Below are positions 30,340-43,300 of a DNA stretch of 64,000 bases, piece by piece (position 1 is the first letter of the stretch; every line of letters starts with the position of its first letter). The DNA lies in NCBI GenBank assembly GCA_963383645.1, contig OY726559.1:122250721-122314720 (forward strand), in the 5' to 3' direction. This stretch comes from Muscardinus avellanarius (taxonomy: Eukaryota > Chordata > Mammalia > Rodentia > Gliridae). The position numbers were made by a program, and so were the translations under genes. The notes under the pieces were generated by a model, which ran no database searches, was not told the DNA's origin, and was given only the letters and a program-made list of their open reading frames with translations.

Positions 30340-31290
30340 AGCTTTTTGAAATATACAGTACATTGCTGTTATCCAAAGTCATCCTTCTGTGCATGCTAGA
30401 ACTTCTTATTCTTATCTGGCTGTAACTTAGTACCCATGAATCAACCTCTCTGTCCCTCTCTGGCCTCTGGTAACTGCCATTCTCAACTTCTATGAGATCA
30501 ACGTTTTTAGATTCCGCCTATGAATAACATCATATGCCTATTTCTGCCTAGCTTATTTTACTCAACATAATGATCTCTAGTTCTACCCATGTTATCAAAA
30601 ATTACAGTATTTTATATTTTTATGGTTGAATAGTAGCCCATTGTGTATATGTATCATATTTTCTTTGTCAGTTTATTAGTTGATGAGCATTTAGGTCATT
30701 TCCATTCCTTAGCTATTGAGAATATTGTTGCAACATGCCAATTTCATTTACTTTTTTATCTAGTAGTGAGATTTCTAAATCAAATTGTAGTTCTATTTTT
30801 TTAGGAACTCCCATTCTGTTTTCCATAACAGCTATACTAATTTATGTTCCCACCAATAGTGTGCAAGAGTTGCCTTTTTCCCCATTATTACTAGCATTCA
30901 TTATATTTACTCATTTTTATAATAGCTATTCTTACTGTAGTGGGTGATATTCCATTGTGATTTTGTATATTTGATATTCCATTTGTATTTTCCTGATTAG
31001 TGATGTTGACCATTTTTATCATGTACCTGTTAACCACTTGTATGTAATTTTTTTGAGAAATGTTTATTTAGAGCTATTGCCCATTTAAAAAAATAATTTT
31101 ATTTATTGTTTTTATCAAATTTTGGAGTTTCTTTTGTATTCTGGATATCACAGACCCTTTGTCACATGCAGAATTTGCAAATATGTTTCCCATTCTTTAG
31201 GTTGGATCTACATTGTGTTAAACTGTTTTGATTATTACAAATTTGTAGTATGTTTTGAAGGTGGATGCCTCTTGCTGTGTTCTTTTTGCT
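30340..31290 (-). mobile_element. Ancient L1 (L1M-type) fragment
   Basis: Reversed L1 3' region with landmarks such as GGTTGAATAGTAGCCCATTG and CCATTCTTTAGGTTGGATCT. Heavily diverged. Confidence 0.72.
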
Positions 31291-31860
31291 CAAGATGGCT
31301 TTGGCTTACATAGATTCTCATAGAGTAATCTCTAATTAAAACTTGTTCAATGGGCTGCCTCCAGACATATTACTTTTAAATACTGATGCTGTCCTAAGCA
31401 TTAAAAATAGTTTCTGGCATATAGTAGGTGCTAAATAAATATTTGTTCAAAGAACACATGATTGAAATATTAGCATTATTATATGGAAAAGATCTACTCA
31501 GAAATTATTTTGGAGAAGTATAAGTACAGTTAGAGTCATCAATTTTATTTATATTTTAAAAGAAAAACTTTTTGGATCCATTACTTTTTATTTTTTTTCT
31601 ATTTCCAAGTCTTATTTCCAATTTTTATTTCTGATCTTACCATCATTATTTATTTATTTCTGTTGGCTTTTGATTTAATTTTCTGGCTTTTCTATTTTCT
31701 TAAGGAATATCCTTTACTATTTAAGACGATTCTTTTTAAATATAAACGTATAATATTATAAATTACCTTCTAATACCTGTTTTAGCCACCTCCCACAAAT
31801 TTTAATATGTTGTACTTTTACATTCATTCATTCATTCATTCTTTAACTCTTGAGTTATTT
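31291..31860. other. Intergenic stretch with L2/MIR-like tail
   Basis: 31383-31445 (GCATATAGTAGGTGCTAAAT) recalls an ancient SINE/L2 3' end; the rest is unassigned. A short (CATT)n lies near 31820-31840. Confidence 0.4.
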
Positions 31861-31873
31861 AGAAGTTCTTGTT

Positions 31874-32079
31874 GCCGGGCGTGGTGGCGCACGCTTGTAA
31901 TCCCCGCGCTTGGGAGGCAGACAGGAGGATCGCGCAGGTTCGAAGCCAGCCACCTGTGCTGGCTTAGGAGACCCTGTTTCCAAATAAAAACCTAAAAATA
32001 GGTCTGGGAGTGTAGCCCGGAGGTAGGAGGGCTTCCAGGAATCCCAGTACCACCACGACCAAAAAAAAAAAAAAAAAGA
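31874..32079 (+). mobile_element. B1-dID SINE, young, exact target duplication
   Basis: Good reference copy: 7SL half with GGGCGTGGTGG and a perfect B box GGTTCGAAGCC (31937-31947); right half TAGCCCGGAGG and CTTCCAGGAATCCC. Flanked by AGAAGTTCTTGTT at 31861-31873 and 32080-32092. Confidence 0.95.
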
Positions 32080-32169
32080 AGAAGTTCTTGTTAACGTAAT
32101 AAATATTTCAAATTGTTCATGTATCTTTTTGTCTTTGATTTCTTGTTTAATTCAATAACAAAGAACATA

Positions 32170-32357
32170 ACTTTTTTGTGGTATTGGGGTTCCTGGAAAC
32201 CCTACTACCTCCGGGCTACACTCCCAGACCTTTTTTTTATGTTTTTATTTGGAAACAGGGTCTCTTAAACCAGAGAGGCTGGCTTCAAACCTGCGCGATC
32301 CTCCTGTCTCCGCCTCCCAAGCACGGGGATTACAAGCGTGTGCCACCACACCCAACC
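32170..32357 (-). mobile_element. B1-dID SINE, young, with target duplication
   Basis: Young consensus, flanked by AAGAACATA at 32161-32169 and 32358-32366. Confidence 0.92.
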
Positions 32358-32510
32358 AAGAACATACCTTTTATGGCTTCGATTCTTTTAAAATTGTTGC
32401 GATTTGTGCAAAATATTGCCTATTCTTGTGAATGCTCTATATGTACTTGAAAAGAATGTGCCTTATGGTGGTGTTGAGTGAGTTGTTCTACAAAATGTCA
32501 CTGAAGTCAA

Positions 32511-32700
32511 TTTTTTTTTTTTTTTTTTGGTGGTACTGGGGTTCCTGGAAGTCCTCCTTCCTCCGGGCTACACTCCCAGACCTATTTTATATTTTTGAAA
32601 CAGGGTCTCTTACGCCAGCACGGCTGGCTTCGAACCTGCGCGATCCTCCTGTCTCCGCCTCCCAAGCGCGGGGATTACAAGCGTGCGCCACCACGCCCGG
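32511..32700 (-). mobile_element. B1-dID SINE, young, with target duplication
   Basis: Near-consensus young copy with intact CpGs, flanked by CTGAAGTCAA at 32501-32510 and 32701-32710. Confidence 0.94.
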
Positions 32701-32919
32701 CTGAAGTCAATTTTTTTTTAAAATGCTGGTATTCTTACAGTATTTCTATTTGTCTTCTCAATTATGGTAAGGAGCTTTAAAGTCATTTAATATAATTGCG
32801 GTTTTACTAATTTTTCTTTTTTTTCTTTTCCAGATGAATGTTTTTTAAAGATTCCATTGTTAGGTGTACATACCATTAGGATTATTGTTATGTCCTGGTA
32901 ATATTTTGACAATAACATT

Positions 32920-33103
32920 TTATGTGGTGCTGGGGATTGAAGCTAGGGGCATTCTACCTCCAAGCTATACCCCTAGCCCAATTTTTTTATTCTTTATTTT
33001 GAAACAGGGTCTCACTGAGTTGCAGAGGACCTTACCAAGTAGCTGAGACTGTCTGCAAACTGTGATACTCCTGTCTCAGCCTCCTGAGTGCTGGGATTAC
33101 AAT
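32920..33103 (-). mobile_element. B1-dID SINE, older, B1 end missing
   Basis: GGTGCTGGGGATTGAAGCTA through GCTGGGATTACAATTG on plus. Confidence 0.8.
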
Positions 33104-34049
33104 TGTAATTTTCATCTCATTCTTTACATGAATGGATTCAAATCTATATTTTGCTAGTTTTTAAATATTTTTTCCATTTGTTCTTTATTTGCTTTCTTTT
33201 TCTGTCTTTTTAAATTATCTGTGATTTTATTTTAATATTGGCTTATTTATACTTTGTTGATGTTCTGAGACTTACACTATGCATAATTAAATATTCAAAT
33301 AGTTCAATTCTCCCCTATTCATTATGTGTAAACCTAAAAATAGTATACTTCCAATTACTGTGGCTCATCTTTTGGACCACTGCTGTATATTTTACTTTCA
33401 CATCTGTAAGACTGTTTGATATTGTCTCAAAGATTTTTTCAAAAAGATTTCATTGGTTTCCTGATCCAGCCTTATCTCTGGGCCTTCCCTGTGTTCTGCA
33501 CTATAGAGAGTGTCCTCCACATTTATTTTTGTTCCTCTCCTTAACAATAACCACTGTTTTTGTTTTTTGTTTGTTTATTTTGTTTTGTTTTGCTTTGCTT
33601 TGCTTTGCTTTGCTTTGCATGCTAACCCGGTGGTAAAAGAATAGGACTCTTTGTAGTCCTGGCCCATTTTCACTATTAGACAGTCTTTGGCATGCAGGGT
33701 CTCTAGGGGGAATATCTTTCTCAAGAGACACAGAGCCCCAGCATTTGAGTTTGATCATTCAACTAGTGACCAATACATCAGTTCTAAAAATATACTAACA
33801 ATATTTCTATACCTATCCTCTAAAAAATTACTGAGAAAATTTTTTAAATAGACTTTACTGTCTAAGAAGATCCAGTTGATTTCTTGGCAGCCAAATGACA
33901 AATCACTTTGGTTTCATAGATTCACGTGAACATTGTTTACTTGAAATGTTCATAGATAAATAAATAGAAATGTCATTAAAACATCAGCAAGGTAGAAATC
34001 TGATTGCTAAATATTCAGTCACTTTAAAAGGCAAGCAATATCATGTTTT
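33104..34049. other. Intergenic stretch with (TTTGC)n
   Basis: Probably a degraded L1 minus-strand piece at 33110-33500. A TTTTG/TTTGC pentamer run lies at about 33579-33618. No gene recognised. Confidence 0.45.
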
Positions 34050-34278
34050 GTGTTTTGTTCTGTTTTTTTTTTTTTTGTGGTACTGGGGATGGAACCCAGG
34101 GGCATTATACCTTCTAGCTATACCCCAGACCCATTTTTTTATTCTTTATTTTGAAACAGGGTCTCACTGAGTTGCAAAGGACCTCACTAAGTAGCTGGGG
34201 CTGTCTGTGAACCACAATACTCCTGTGTCAGCCTCCCAAATGCTGGGATTACATGTGTGCACCACCATACCCAGCTCT
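34050..34278 (-). mobile_element. B1-dID SINE, older, with target duplication
   Basis: Reversed dimer flanked by CAATATCATGTTTT at 34036-34049 and 34279-34292. Confidence 0.88.
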
Positions 34279-34572
34279 CAATATCATGTTTTATTAAACT
34301 AAGATTATATTACTTGCAAAATAGACTTCTAAATCACACTAATATATAATTTTGGCCAGGAAATATTTAGTTACAAAAAATGAGCTCATTAATCAAATGC
34401 ACAAAGCAGTTCAGTCATCAATACATAGATTATGAGTATAGTCAGACAGTTAAATATATCAATATTATTCACTTCTTAAAACATGCAATTAATATTTCAG
34501 AACACTATACATATCAATCAATAGTTAAGCAGCATCACTAATTTTTTATATTTTTCAAAAATTTGTTAAGCC

Positions 34573-34757
34573 CAGCTGAGGTGGTGGTGCATGTTTGTAA
34601 TCCCCATGCTTGGGAGGCGGAGACAGGAGGATTGTACAGGTTCAAAGCCAGCCTCACTGGCTTAAGAGACCCTGTTTCCAAATTTTTTAAAGTGTAAAAT
34701 AGGTCTGGGAGTGTAGCCCAGAGGTAGAAGGGCTTCCAGGAACCCCAGTACCACCAA
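34573..34757 (+). mobile_element. B1-dID SINE, young subfamily
   Basis: GGTGGTGGTGCATGTTTGTA to GGGCTTCCAGGAACCCCAGT with A-rich tail. Confidence 0.87.
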
Positions 34758-35324
34758 AAAAAATTGTTAATCCCAGAGCCCTGAAAATAATATGGTTTAA
34801 GAGGTATACATTGAAGGTTCAACTATATATTTAGAGTATTTTGTGTGTTAGGATGATCAGAAGGGCAATTCAGAATTAAAGTCCAAATTGGAGGAGGGAA
34901 AGACATTGTATTTAGTTAGTAGAAATAAACTAAGGTGAAATCATGTAGGTCAGTCAGAGTTTATGAGGCAAAAGAGACTAACGAAGGATTTTCAAAAGGT
35001 TGAACTGCTTGCATTTGGTTTGCTGGTCTTCAGCCACAAGACTGAGGAAAACCAGAAACTCAATAGGATTATGACCAAGGAGAATTGGAGTTTTCAGTCA
35101 AAGAGTGCTCTCACTGGCACTGTCCAAAGGCCCAGTGGCCCAGAAAAAAAATCACTTTAAGGTAATAATCATTCAAAACATGAAATGTAACTGTTGAAGG
35201 ACAAGATAGTAAGGAGTATGGGTTGTATATACATGCAACAAAGACCAACACAATGGGGAAAAGAATGTAAAGTATAAATTAAAAAAACATACCTGAAGTA
35301 TTCAAAGAATATCTTGGAACTACA
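34758..35324. other. Intergenic unique stretch
   Basis: A 65-codon plus frame at 34963-35160 matches no family I know and has no supporting context; left unassigned. Confidence 0.4.
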
Positions 35325-35502
35325 ACCCTTTTGGGATTGAACCCAAGGGCATTCTACTTCCAACCTATACCCCCAAACCTTTTTATTTTTATTTTGAAAC
35401 AGGGTCTCACTAAGTTGCTGAGACTAACCTCAAACCTGCCATTCTCTGACTCAGTCTCCTAAGTTCTGCAATTATAAGTATGCACCACCATGCCCAGCTA
35501 AC
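35325..35502 (-). mobile_element. B1-dID SINE, old
   Basis: GATTGAACCCAAGGGCATTC through CACCATGCCCAGCT. Confidence 0.8.
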
Positions 35503-37200
35503 ACTTTATTATTAATGAAGTCTATAGTTTATTAATTCTTTGTTTTGTACAAGTCAATGGGTGTTGATAAATGCATAATGTAATGCCATGTACCCACCAT
35601 TACAGAATCATACAGCATAGTTTCACCACTGTAAAAATTCTCTGTCCTCCCACTTATTCATCCATCCCTCACTCTTAATCCTAAATCCCTGGAAATAATG
35701 AATCATTCTACTATATCTATAATTTTGCCTTTTCCAGAATGTCATAGAGTTGGAATTATATAAAATCTGGCCTTTTTAAACTGACTTTTTGGACTTAGCA
35801 ATGTGTATTAAAGGTCCCTCCAAACCTTTAATGGCCTGATAGCTCATTTATTTTTATCATTGAATGATATTCCATTGCATGGCACTTAAGACAACTATTA
35901 TATTTAAAGATTACTTCAGTAGTATATTATTGCCATCATAAATGATATTCGTTAGGAAAGAGTTATATCTTCCCCACATTGTTTCATTTTCTTTTGGAAA
36001 ATAGCTTTTTCCCTTACACGTCTAGATTAAAGGTCTAGAGTATGAAAGAGAACGCTATTTCCCAATATTAAATGGTAGATTATACTAATCAATGTTTTCC
36101 AATAGTTACAGCATAACAGGGTTGAATGTAGCAGAGACTGGTGATCTGAAATAAGCATATTAATAAGTATGCAGTATAGTTTGCTACTATATGGTAAAAA
36201 TTACTTCTCTGAACTGTGTTGCTTTATAAAATGAGGCAATTAGAACAAAACATTTTTCTTTCATTCATAAAAGTGCCAAATCTAATCTAATTTGCTGCAG
36301 CTGGACACCACCTGCAGATAACTATTTAAGTACTTTGAACATACACTTATCTTTTAAATATTGATAATGCCATTTTTCATTTTCTTGACATGAAATCCCA
36401 CAGGGAGTAATTATGCTAATAAGCCTTAATGATTCTTGCAAATAAATGAACAAACCAAATTGCTACTGTTGATTTATATTAATGGATGCCTTTAGGATGA
36501 GATTTGCCAGTATGCTGCTGCCTCTTGAATCTCAATTTATCTTATTTAGTTGAAGAGTATACATAGTTTGTTAAATAGATGAAGTGTTTAAAATATAATG
36601 TGTTTGTGCAGTTTTCTCACTTCATAATGTTCAAGCATTACCATCTTGCCTTGTGGCAAATATGCACTTAATGGCATCATTGTATATAACATCCCTGCAT
36701 TACTTTTTCTATTACATGCAATTACAAAGTTATTATTTTCTGGTTGATTCAAAATAAAGTTTCCATATGTTGAATCTGATTATTTCATTAGGACAACAAA
36801 ATTTGTTTCTGGATGTTTTAGCCACCAAACTCTTGGCATTAAGTTGACTATGTGACAGTGATCAAGTGCTAAATAATTGTTCCAAGGGTAAAGGACACTG
36901 TTAAGTGGCTGATTTGTCACCTAGATTAGTGGGTCTCTTTCCTGCTTTCCCTTTCTTGTTCTTTTGCTCTAGCATCCTCACCACATCTACAAGAAACAGG
37001 ACATTTGTGACTTTGTGAGTTGCAAAATAAAATTGGAAAAGAATGAGATTTATTTTACCCTTGATTCCAGAATTGGGAAATACTATACAGAAAGAATGAT
37101 CATTCTTTGTGGATATGAATACAGATTTATCTGGGTAATTTTATTTAAAAGACCATATAACTTATTACCATGATCCAGATAATTACCATAATTATCCATT
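35503..37200. other. Repeat-poor island, candidate conserved noncoding DNA
   Basis: About 1.7 kb without SINE, young L1 or microsatellite. The part up to about 35900 may be old L1. The part 36250-36800 is rich in TAAT and E-box motifs, such as CAGCTG and CACCTGCAG near 36297-36317. No open frame of note. Confidence 0.35.
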
Positions 37201-37375
37201 TTCTTTTTTTCTTTTCTTAACAAATTTTTTATTGAACATAAATGGTATACATTTAAACTATATTTGGTGCCCTCTCCCCTCCACCCCCATCTTCCCTTCC
37301 CCCTCCCACCAATGGTTGTCCAGGTTAACCATGTCATATTCATAATAACCATGTCATATTCATAACACATATTAT
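37201..37375 (-). mobile_element. L1 3' end, short 5'-truncated copy
   Basis: Reversed tail (AAATTTTTTATTGAACATAA) and pyrimidine-rich reversed 3' UTR (CCCTCTCCCCTCCACCCCCA). AACCATGTCATATTCATAA is repeated in tandem at the end. Confidence 0.65.
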
Positions 37376-37849
37376 CCATTTTCTAGGCATATGATAGAAA
37401 CAGAGTCACATTGCAGGCACAGGAGAGAAACTGAGTACAGGTGTGACAGGTATAGGCACAGAATTGAGTTAAAAAACTAGGTAACTAAAAGATATGTAGT
37501 AAAATAGGATACTGGCATATACATTTTATGTATACATACACAGGATATAGAACTTGTAAGATCAAACCATTATTGAAAACACATGTCCTAAGATACACAG
37601 AGACTAATTTGATTAGTAGTTAAGAAAAGATGACCACATTAAATTCATAAGAGCAGAAGTATCCCCTTTTGAATTGCATAAGTCTTTTTGGCTTAAAAAA
37701 AACATGTGGTTCTTCTGGGAAAATTGCAATGAGGAAAGCAGCACATATCAGTACTGATGACACCTGATCTCTACTGCCTTCAAAACAGCATTCTTATGAA
37801 AGCAAGAAAACATTATAACTTTACAAAGAACACAATAAGTAAAATATGG
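37376..37849. other. Intergenic unique stretch
   Basis: Nothing recognised. Confidence 0.45.
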
Positions 37850-38150
37850 CAGAAAATAAAGCTAGAAGACCAATCAGAGAGCAGAAAAAAACCCTGCCTG
37901 CCTTCAGTAGCTGTGAGCTGTGGCCACAGGCACTGCAGCAGCACTGTCTTGCTTCACTGCACCCAACTCCAGAGACTCACAGGAAAACTACCAATGACTT
38001 AAAACAAAGCAAGTGGCTGCAGATCATTAGAATTGTAAGCCACCATTTGCTCTTATGAAAACACTGGCTACAACTTGCAGCAGTGGTGGCCAAGCTCACC
38101 ATGCACTCCAGAGATCCAGAACAGTACTCAACAACACTGTAAGTGAACCC
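37850..38150 (+). mobile_element. L1 5' UTR fragment, diverged
   Basis: The stretch around GGCTGCAGATCATTAGAATT and GGCCAAGCTCACCATGCACT matches, in plus sense, the L1 5' UTR monomers found reversed at 43161-43690. Confidence 0.55.
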
Positions 38151-38154
38151 ACTG

Positions 38155-38227
38155 TGAACCTGCACAATCCTCCTGTCTCTGCCTCCCAAACAAGGGGATT
38201 ACAAGCGTGCACCACCACGCCCGGCTA
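38155..38227 (-). mobile_element. Young SINE fragment at an L1 breakpoint
   Basis: Only the first 70 or so bases (transcript sense) of a young B1-dID remain, directly abutting the truncated 3' side of the large minus-strand L1. Confidence 0.75.
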
Positions 38228-39164
38228 TGTTGAGCATTTTTTATGCATTTATTGGCCATTTGAATTTCTTCTTTCGTGAAGTGTCTATTTAGTTCAATTG
38301 CCCATTTTGTTATTGGATGATTTTTTTTTTAGTGTTGAGTTTCTTGAGTTCTCTGTATATTCTAGATATTAGTCCTCTATCGGAGGTGTAGGTTGCAAAA
38401 ATCTCCCATTATGTTGGCTCTCGATTGAGGTTCTTGACAGTTTCCTTTGCTGAACAGAAGCTCTTCAGATTCATGCAATCCCACGTATTGATTCACCTTT
38501 TAATTTGTTGTGCCTTTGGGGTCTTGTTGAGAAAGTGTTTTTCTGTGCCTATGTGTTGCAGTGTTGGACCTATGCCCTCTTCAAGGAGCTTCAAGGTCTC
38601 TGGTTTGATTTCCAAGTCATTGATCCATCTTGAATTGACTCTTGTGCAGGATGAGAAAGTGGGATTAATTTCCAATTTTCTGCATATGGTTAACCAGTTT
38701 TGCCAACACCATTTGTTGAACAACTAACTTTTATCCAGTGTATGTTTTTGGTGCCTCTGTCAAAAATCAATTGGCTGAAAGTGTGTGGACTTGTTTCTGG
38801 GACTTCTATTCTGCTCCATTGGTCTATGTGTCTGTTTTTTTGCCAGTACCATGCTGTTTTTATTACAATGGCTTTGTAGTATAGTTTAAAGTCAAGTATT
38901 GTGATTTGTCATCCATGGTTTCTGTTGCTGAGAACTACTTTGGCTATTCTGGGCTTTTTGTTATTCCAAATAAATTTAAGGACTGATTTTTCTGTCTGTG
39001 AGGAATGATCTTGGAAGTTGAATGGGAATTGTGTTGAATCTGTAGATCATTTTGGAAGGATTGCCATTTTAAAGATATTCTGCTAATCCATGAACATGGA
39101 AGATCTTTCCATCTTCTAAGATCTCCTTCGATTTATTTTTTCAATGTTTTGCCATGGCCCTACT

Positions 39165-39500
39165 TTCCTTGGTGTCTGCGTGATCACTACATGCATGATG
39201 TGGCATTAAATCTCTCAAGGAGATGAAGCCCTGAGGGGAGCATTGTCCCTGGTCAGAGTACTCCTTGCTCTTAGATATAAGTTATTGTTCTTTTGGTAAT
39301 GATTCTATAATTATGGCTCCATGGGATAAATTTTCTGGTAAAATATGTCCGAACCCTCAGACTTTCCCTGCCTTGCTCCAAGCTATAATAAAATTGGCTA
39401 AAAAAGACAGAAGGGAAAATGTGTCAGTAACATGCTAGTATAGTCAGAACTTAGATGCTGTGAAATAAATTAGGTAGGGGAGGGGATGCAGTTGTATAAG
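39165..39500. other. Non-L1 block inside the L1 ORF2
   Basis: About 335 bp with no match to the parallel copy at 60254-62800; it replaces roughly 200 bp of ORF2. It contains AGCTATAATAAAATTGGC and AAGGAGATGAAGCCCTGAGG. Possibly an LTR or retroviral remnant; unassigned. Confidence 0.45.
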
Positions 39501-40164
39501 CCTTTTGGTTGAGTTTATTTGGTTTCTAAATACAGTATCATGTCATCTGCAAATAGTGAAAGTTTGAGTTCTTGTTTTCCTATTTGTACTTCTTTGATTT
39601 CCTTTTCTTGCCTTATTGCTCTGGCTAGAGTCTCTAGTACTATACTGAAGAGAAGTGGTGATAATGTACATCCTTGTCTCATTCCTGTTTTTAGGGGGGA
39701 TTCATGAAGTTTTTCCCCATTTAATATGATGTTGGCGGTGGGCTTATTGTAGATTGCCTTTATGATGTTGAGATATGTTCCTTCTATTCCAATTCTCTGC
39801 AGTGTTTTTATCATAAATGGAGGTTACATTTTATCAAATGCTTTTTCAGCATCTATTGAAATGATCATGTGATTTTTGTCTTTGATTCTGTTTATATGGT
39901 GAATTACATGGATTGATTTTTGTATGTAGAACCAGCCTTGCATCCCTGTGATGAACTCTACCTGGTCATGGTGTATGATTTTCTTTATGTGGTTTTGAAT
40001 GCATGTTGCTAGTATTTTATTTAATAGTTTGCATCCACATTCATCAGAGATATAGGCCTGTAGTTTTTCTTCCTTGAGCTGTCTTTATTCGGTTTGTGTA
40101 TTAGTGAGATGTTGGTTTCATAAAATGTATTTGAGAGAGTCCTGGTTTTTTCTATTCCATAAAA

Positions 40165-40370
40165 TAGCCGGGCGTGGTGGTGCACGCTTGTAATCCCGCA
40201 CTTGGGAGGCAGAGACAGGAGGATCACGCAGGTTCAAAGCCAGCCATGCACGCTGGCTTAGGAGACCCTGTTTCCAAATAAAAAAAATGTAAAAATAGGT
40301 CTGGGAGTGTAGCCCGGAGGTAGAAGGGCTCCCAGGAACCCAAGTACCACCAAAAAATAAAAAATAAAAA
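40165..40370 (+). mobile_element. B1-dID SINE, young, inside L1 ORF2
   Basis: Young consensus inserted into the long L1. AAAATAG is repeated on both sides, and the parallel L1 copy shows the uninterrupted site. Confidence 0.9.
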
Positions 40371-43300
40371 CAAAATAGTTTGAGGAGTATTGGGGTTAGC
40401 TCTTCTATAAAGGTTTTATAGAATTCACTTGGGAAACCATCTGGTCCTGGGCTTTTCTTTGATGGCAAGCTCTTTATTGCTGTTTTAATCTCTTTGATTG
40501 TTATTGGTTGGTTTAAGTGTTTTATATCTTCTTGACTCTGTTTAGGAAGGATGTGTTTATCTAGGAAGTTTTCAGTTTCATCCAGATTTTCCATTTTGTT
40601 TGAGTATAGATTTTCAAAGTAGTTTCTGATAATCTTCTGGATTTCTACACTGTCAGTTGTAATGTCTCCTTTTTCATCTCTTATCTTCATATTTTGGGTT
40701 GATTCTCTCTTTTTTTTAGTTAGGTTGGATAATGGTTTATCTATCTTGTTAATTTTGTAAGAAATCAGCTTTTGGTTTTGTTGATTTTCTGTATTGTTTT
40801 TTATTCTCTATTTAATTAATTTCTGCTCTAATTATAATGATTTCCTGTCTACTACTGGCTTTGGGGTTCAATTGTTCCTGCTTTTCAAGGGCTTTGAGGT
40901 GTGTAATTAGGTTATTTATTTGAAGATTTTCTGTTTTTCTTATGTGAGCACTCAGTGCTATAAATTTTCCTCTTAGTACTGCCTTCAAAGTGTCCCATAG
41001 GTTTTTATATGTTGTATCTTTATTTTCATTTGTTTCTAGAAATTTCTTGATTGCACCTCTTACATCTTCTATGACCCATTCTTCATTCAGAAGTGTAGTG
41101 TTCAGTCTCCACATGTTTATGTTGTTTCTCTGGGTCTTCTTATAGTTTATAGTTTATTTCTAGTTTCATTCAATTATGGTCTGAAATGACACAAGGAAGT
41201 ATGTAACATTTTTTTAATTTGATTGTGCTCATTTTGTGTCCCAGGATGTGATCTATTTTGGAGAAGGTTCCGTGAGCAGCTGAGAAAAATGTAAACTCTG
41301 CTGTAGTTGGGTGAAATATTCTATATGTGTCCAACAGGTCCATTTGGTTAATGGTGTTCTTTAGTTCTGAGACATCTATACTGACCTTTTGTCTGAAAGA
41401 TTGGTCTAATGTTGTGAGAGGTGTGTTGAAGTCTCCCAGTATTATTGTATTAGGATTTATGTGTGACTTCATGTCACAAAGAGCTTGATTTATGAAAGTA
41501 GCTTCACCTATGTTTGGGGCATATATGTTGATTATTGTTATTTTCTCTTGCTGGATTATTCCTTTTACCAGTAAAATATGACCTTCTTTGTCTTTTCTAA
41601 TAAGTTTGGTTTTGAACTCTAACTTGTCTGATATCATAGTTGGTACTCCTACTTGCCTTCAAGTTCCGTTAGCATGGTTTATCTTGCTCCAGACCTTTAC
41701 CTTGAGTTTGTTCCTATCTTTACTTGTAAGGTGTGTTGCTTGCAAGCAACAGATGGATGGATTCTGTTTTTTAATCCATTTTTGCCACTTTATGTCTTTT
41801 ATTGGGGAATTGAGTCCATTTACATTCAGTCTGATTACTGAGAGATAATTTTTAGTTCCTAACATGTTAATATTTTATTTCTGTTTGAAATACTATATAT
41901 TCTTCTTTGCTGAGTTCTCTGCTGGATGGAAAATCTTGTTTTTCTGGTTCTGGAATGTCTTACCTATTTCTTCTTTGTAGTTAATCTTCATGAGTATTTT
42001 CTCTAACGATGGTTTTGAAGACATAAATTCCTTCAGCTTCTGTTTGTCATGGAAACTTCTTATTTCCCCATCTAATTTGATAGATAGTTTTGCTGGGTAG
42101 AAAATTTTTGGCTGGAAATTGTTTTCTTTCAAAGTTTTCAATATGTTACTCCAAGCCCTTCTGGGTTTCATGACTTGGCTTTGGAAGTCTGAGTGATTCT
42201 AATTGGTTTGCCTCTGAATGTCACTTGGCCTTTTGTTTTTGTTGCCTTTAAGATTCTCTCCTTGGCTTCCACATTGGTCCTTTTGACAATTATATGGCAT
42301 GGGGAACCTCTTCTCTTATCCTGTCTAAAGGGAGTTCTATAAGTTTCCTGGACCTGTGTATCAACCTCTTGCTCTATGTTACTTCCTTGAAGAGATTATT
42401 GATCTCTTTGGTTTCACCTTCTTTTCCCTCCTCTATTCCAATTATTCTTAGGTTAGCTCTCTTAAAAAGGGCCCATATTTCTTCAATGTTAAATTCCTGC
42501 TGTCAGATTTTTTTTTCTAAATTATAAACTGTGCATTCATTTTTGGAGTGATCATCTTCTAGGAGCGAGATTCTATTCTCCATGTGGTCTAATCAATTGT
42601 TTATAGTTTGAATGGATGCCTTTACTTCAATAATTCCATCCTTTCTTTCTTTTAAACTCTCTCTAAATTCTTTTCTAAGGTCCTGTATTATTTCTACAGT
42701 TATATTCCTGATTTGATTATCTGAAGATCTCTGAATTTTTGTATTGTCTCATTCTGATATTGTGGGATTGTGGGCAGTTATTCCTCTTTCCCATGATTTC
42801 AGAAGTTTGTGCCTTCTCTGGGTTCTTCCCTGGGTCACTACGACTTCACTTAGGGTGTGCTCGATCTTGAGTCTGTGGTAATCTCAGTCACCATTACTCT
42901 TTTACTAGGTTGTATTGCAAAGTCTCAGACCCAGGGATTTAATCAAGGCTGCGCAAGACTATGGGGGTGCCAGGCTGGGTGTTTTCCCACCCGGAGCTGC
43001 GACTAGGGTGTGGTATCTCTGTCACAGCTACTCCTTCACTTGGTTGGACTGCAAAATCTCAGACCCAGGGAGATTATCAAAGCTGCGCATGTCCCTGGGA
43101 GTGCAGTTCTGGGATTTCTCCTTTAGGGGCCACAATTTCACTTACATTTGTTGAGTGCACTGATCTGGAGCTGTCACGGGCGCGGTGAACTTGCTGCCTC
43201 TGCTGGCAATATGGCATTGCTGCTGCACCCTTGGCCATGAGGCTGGCATATTTCTTTTCTGGTTTTGAGCTCCATTGTGAGTCTCTGGAGGGCATGATGA

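Noticed and set aside
33238..33636. 132-codon plus-strand frame
   Set aside because: AT-rich, Leu/Phe-rich, ends in a (TTTGC)n run and matches no family; probably antisense to an old L1.
39515..41637. A functional L1 reverse transcriptase/endonuclease gene on the minus strand
   Set aside because: Motifs are present but the frame is broken by stops, a SINE and a foreign block, and the 3' end is missing.
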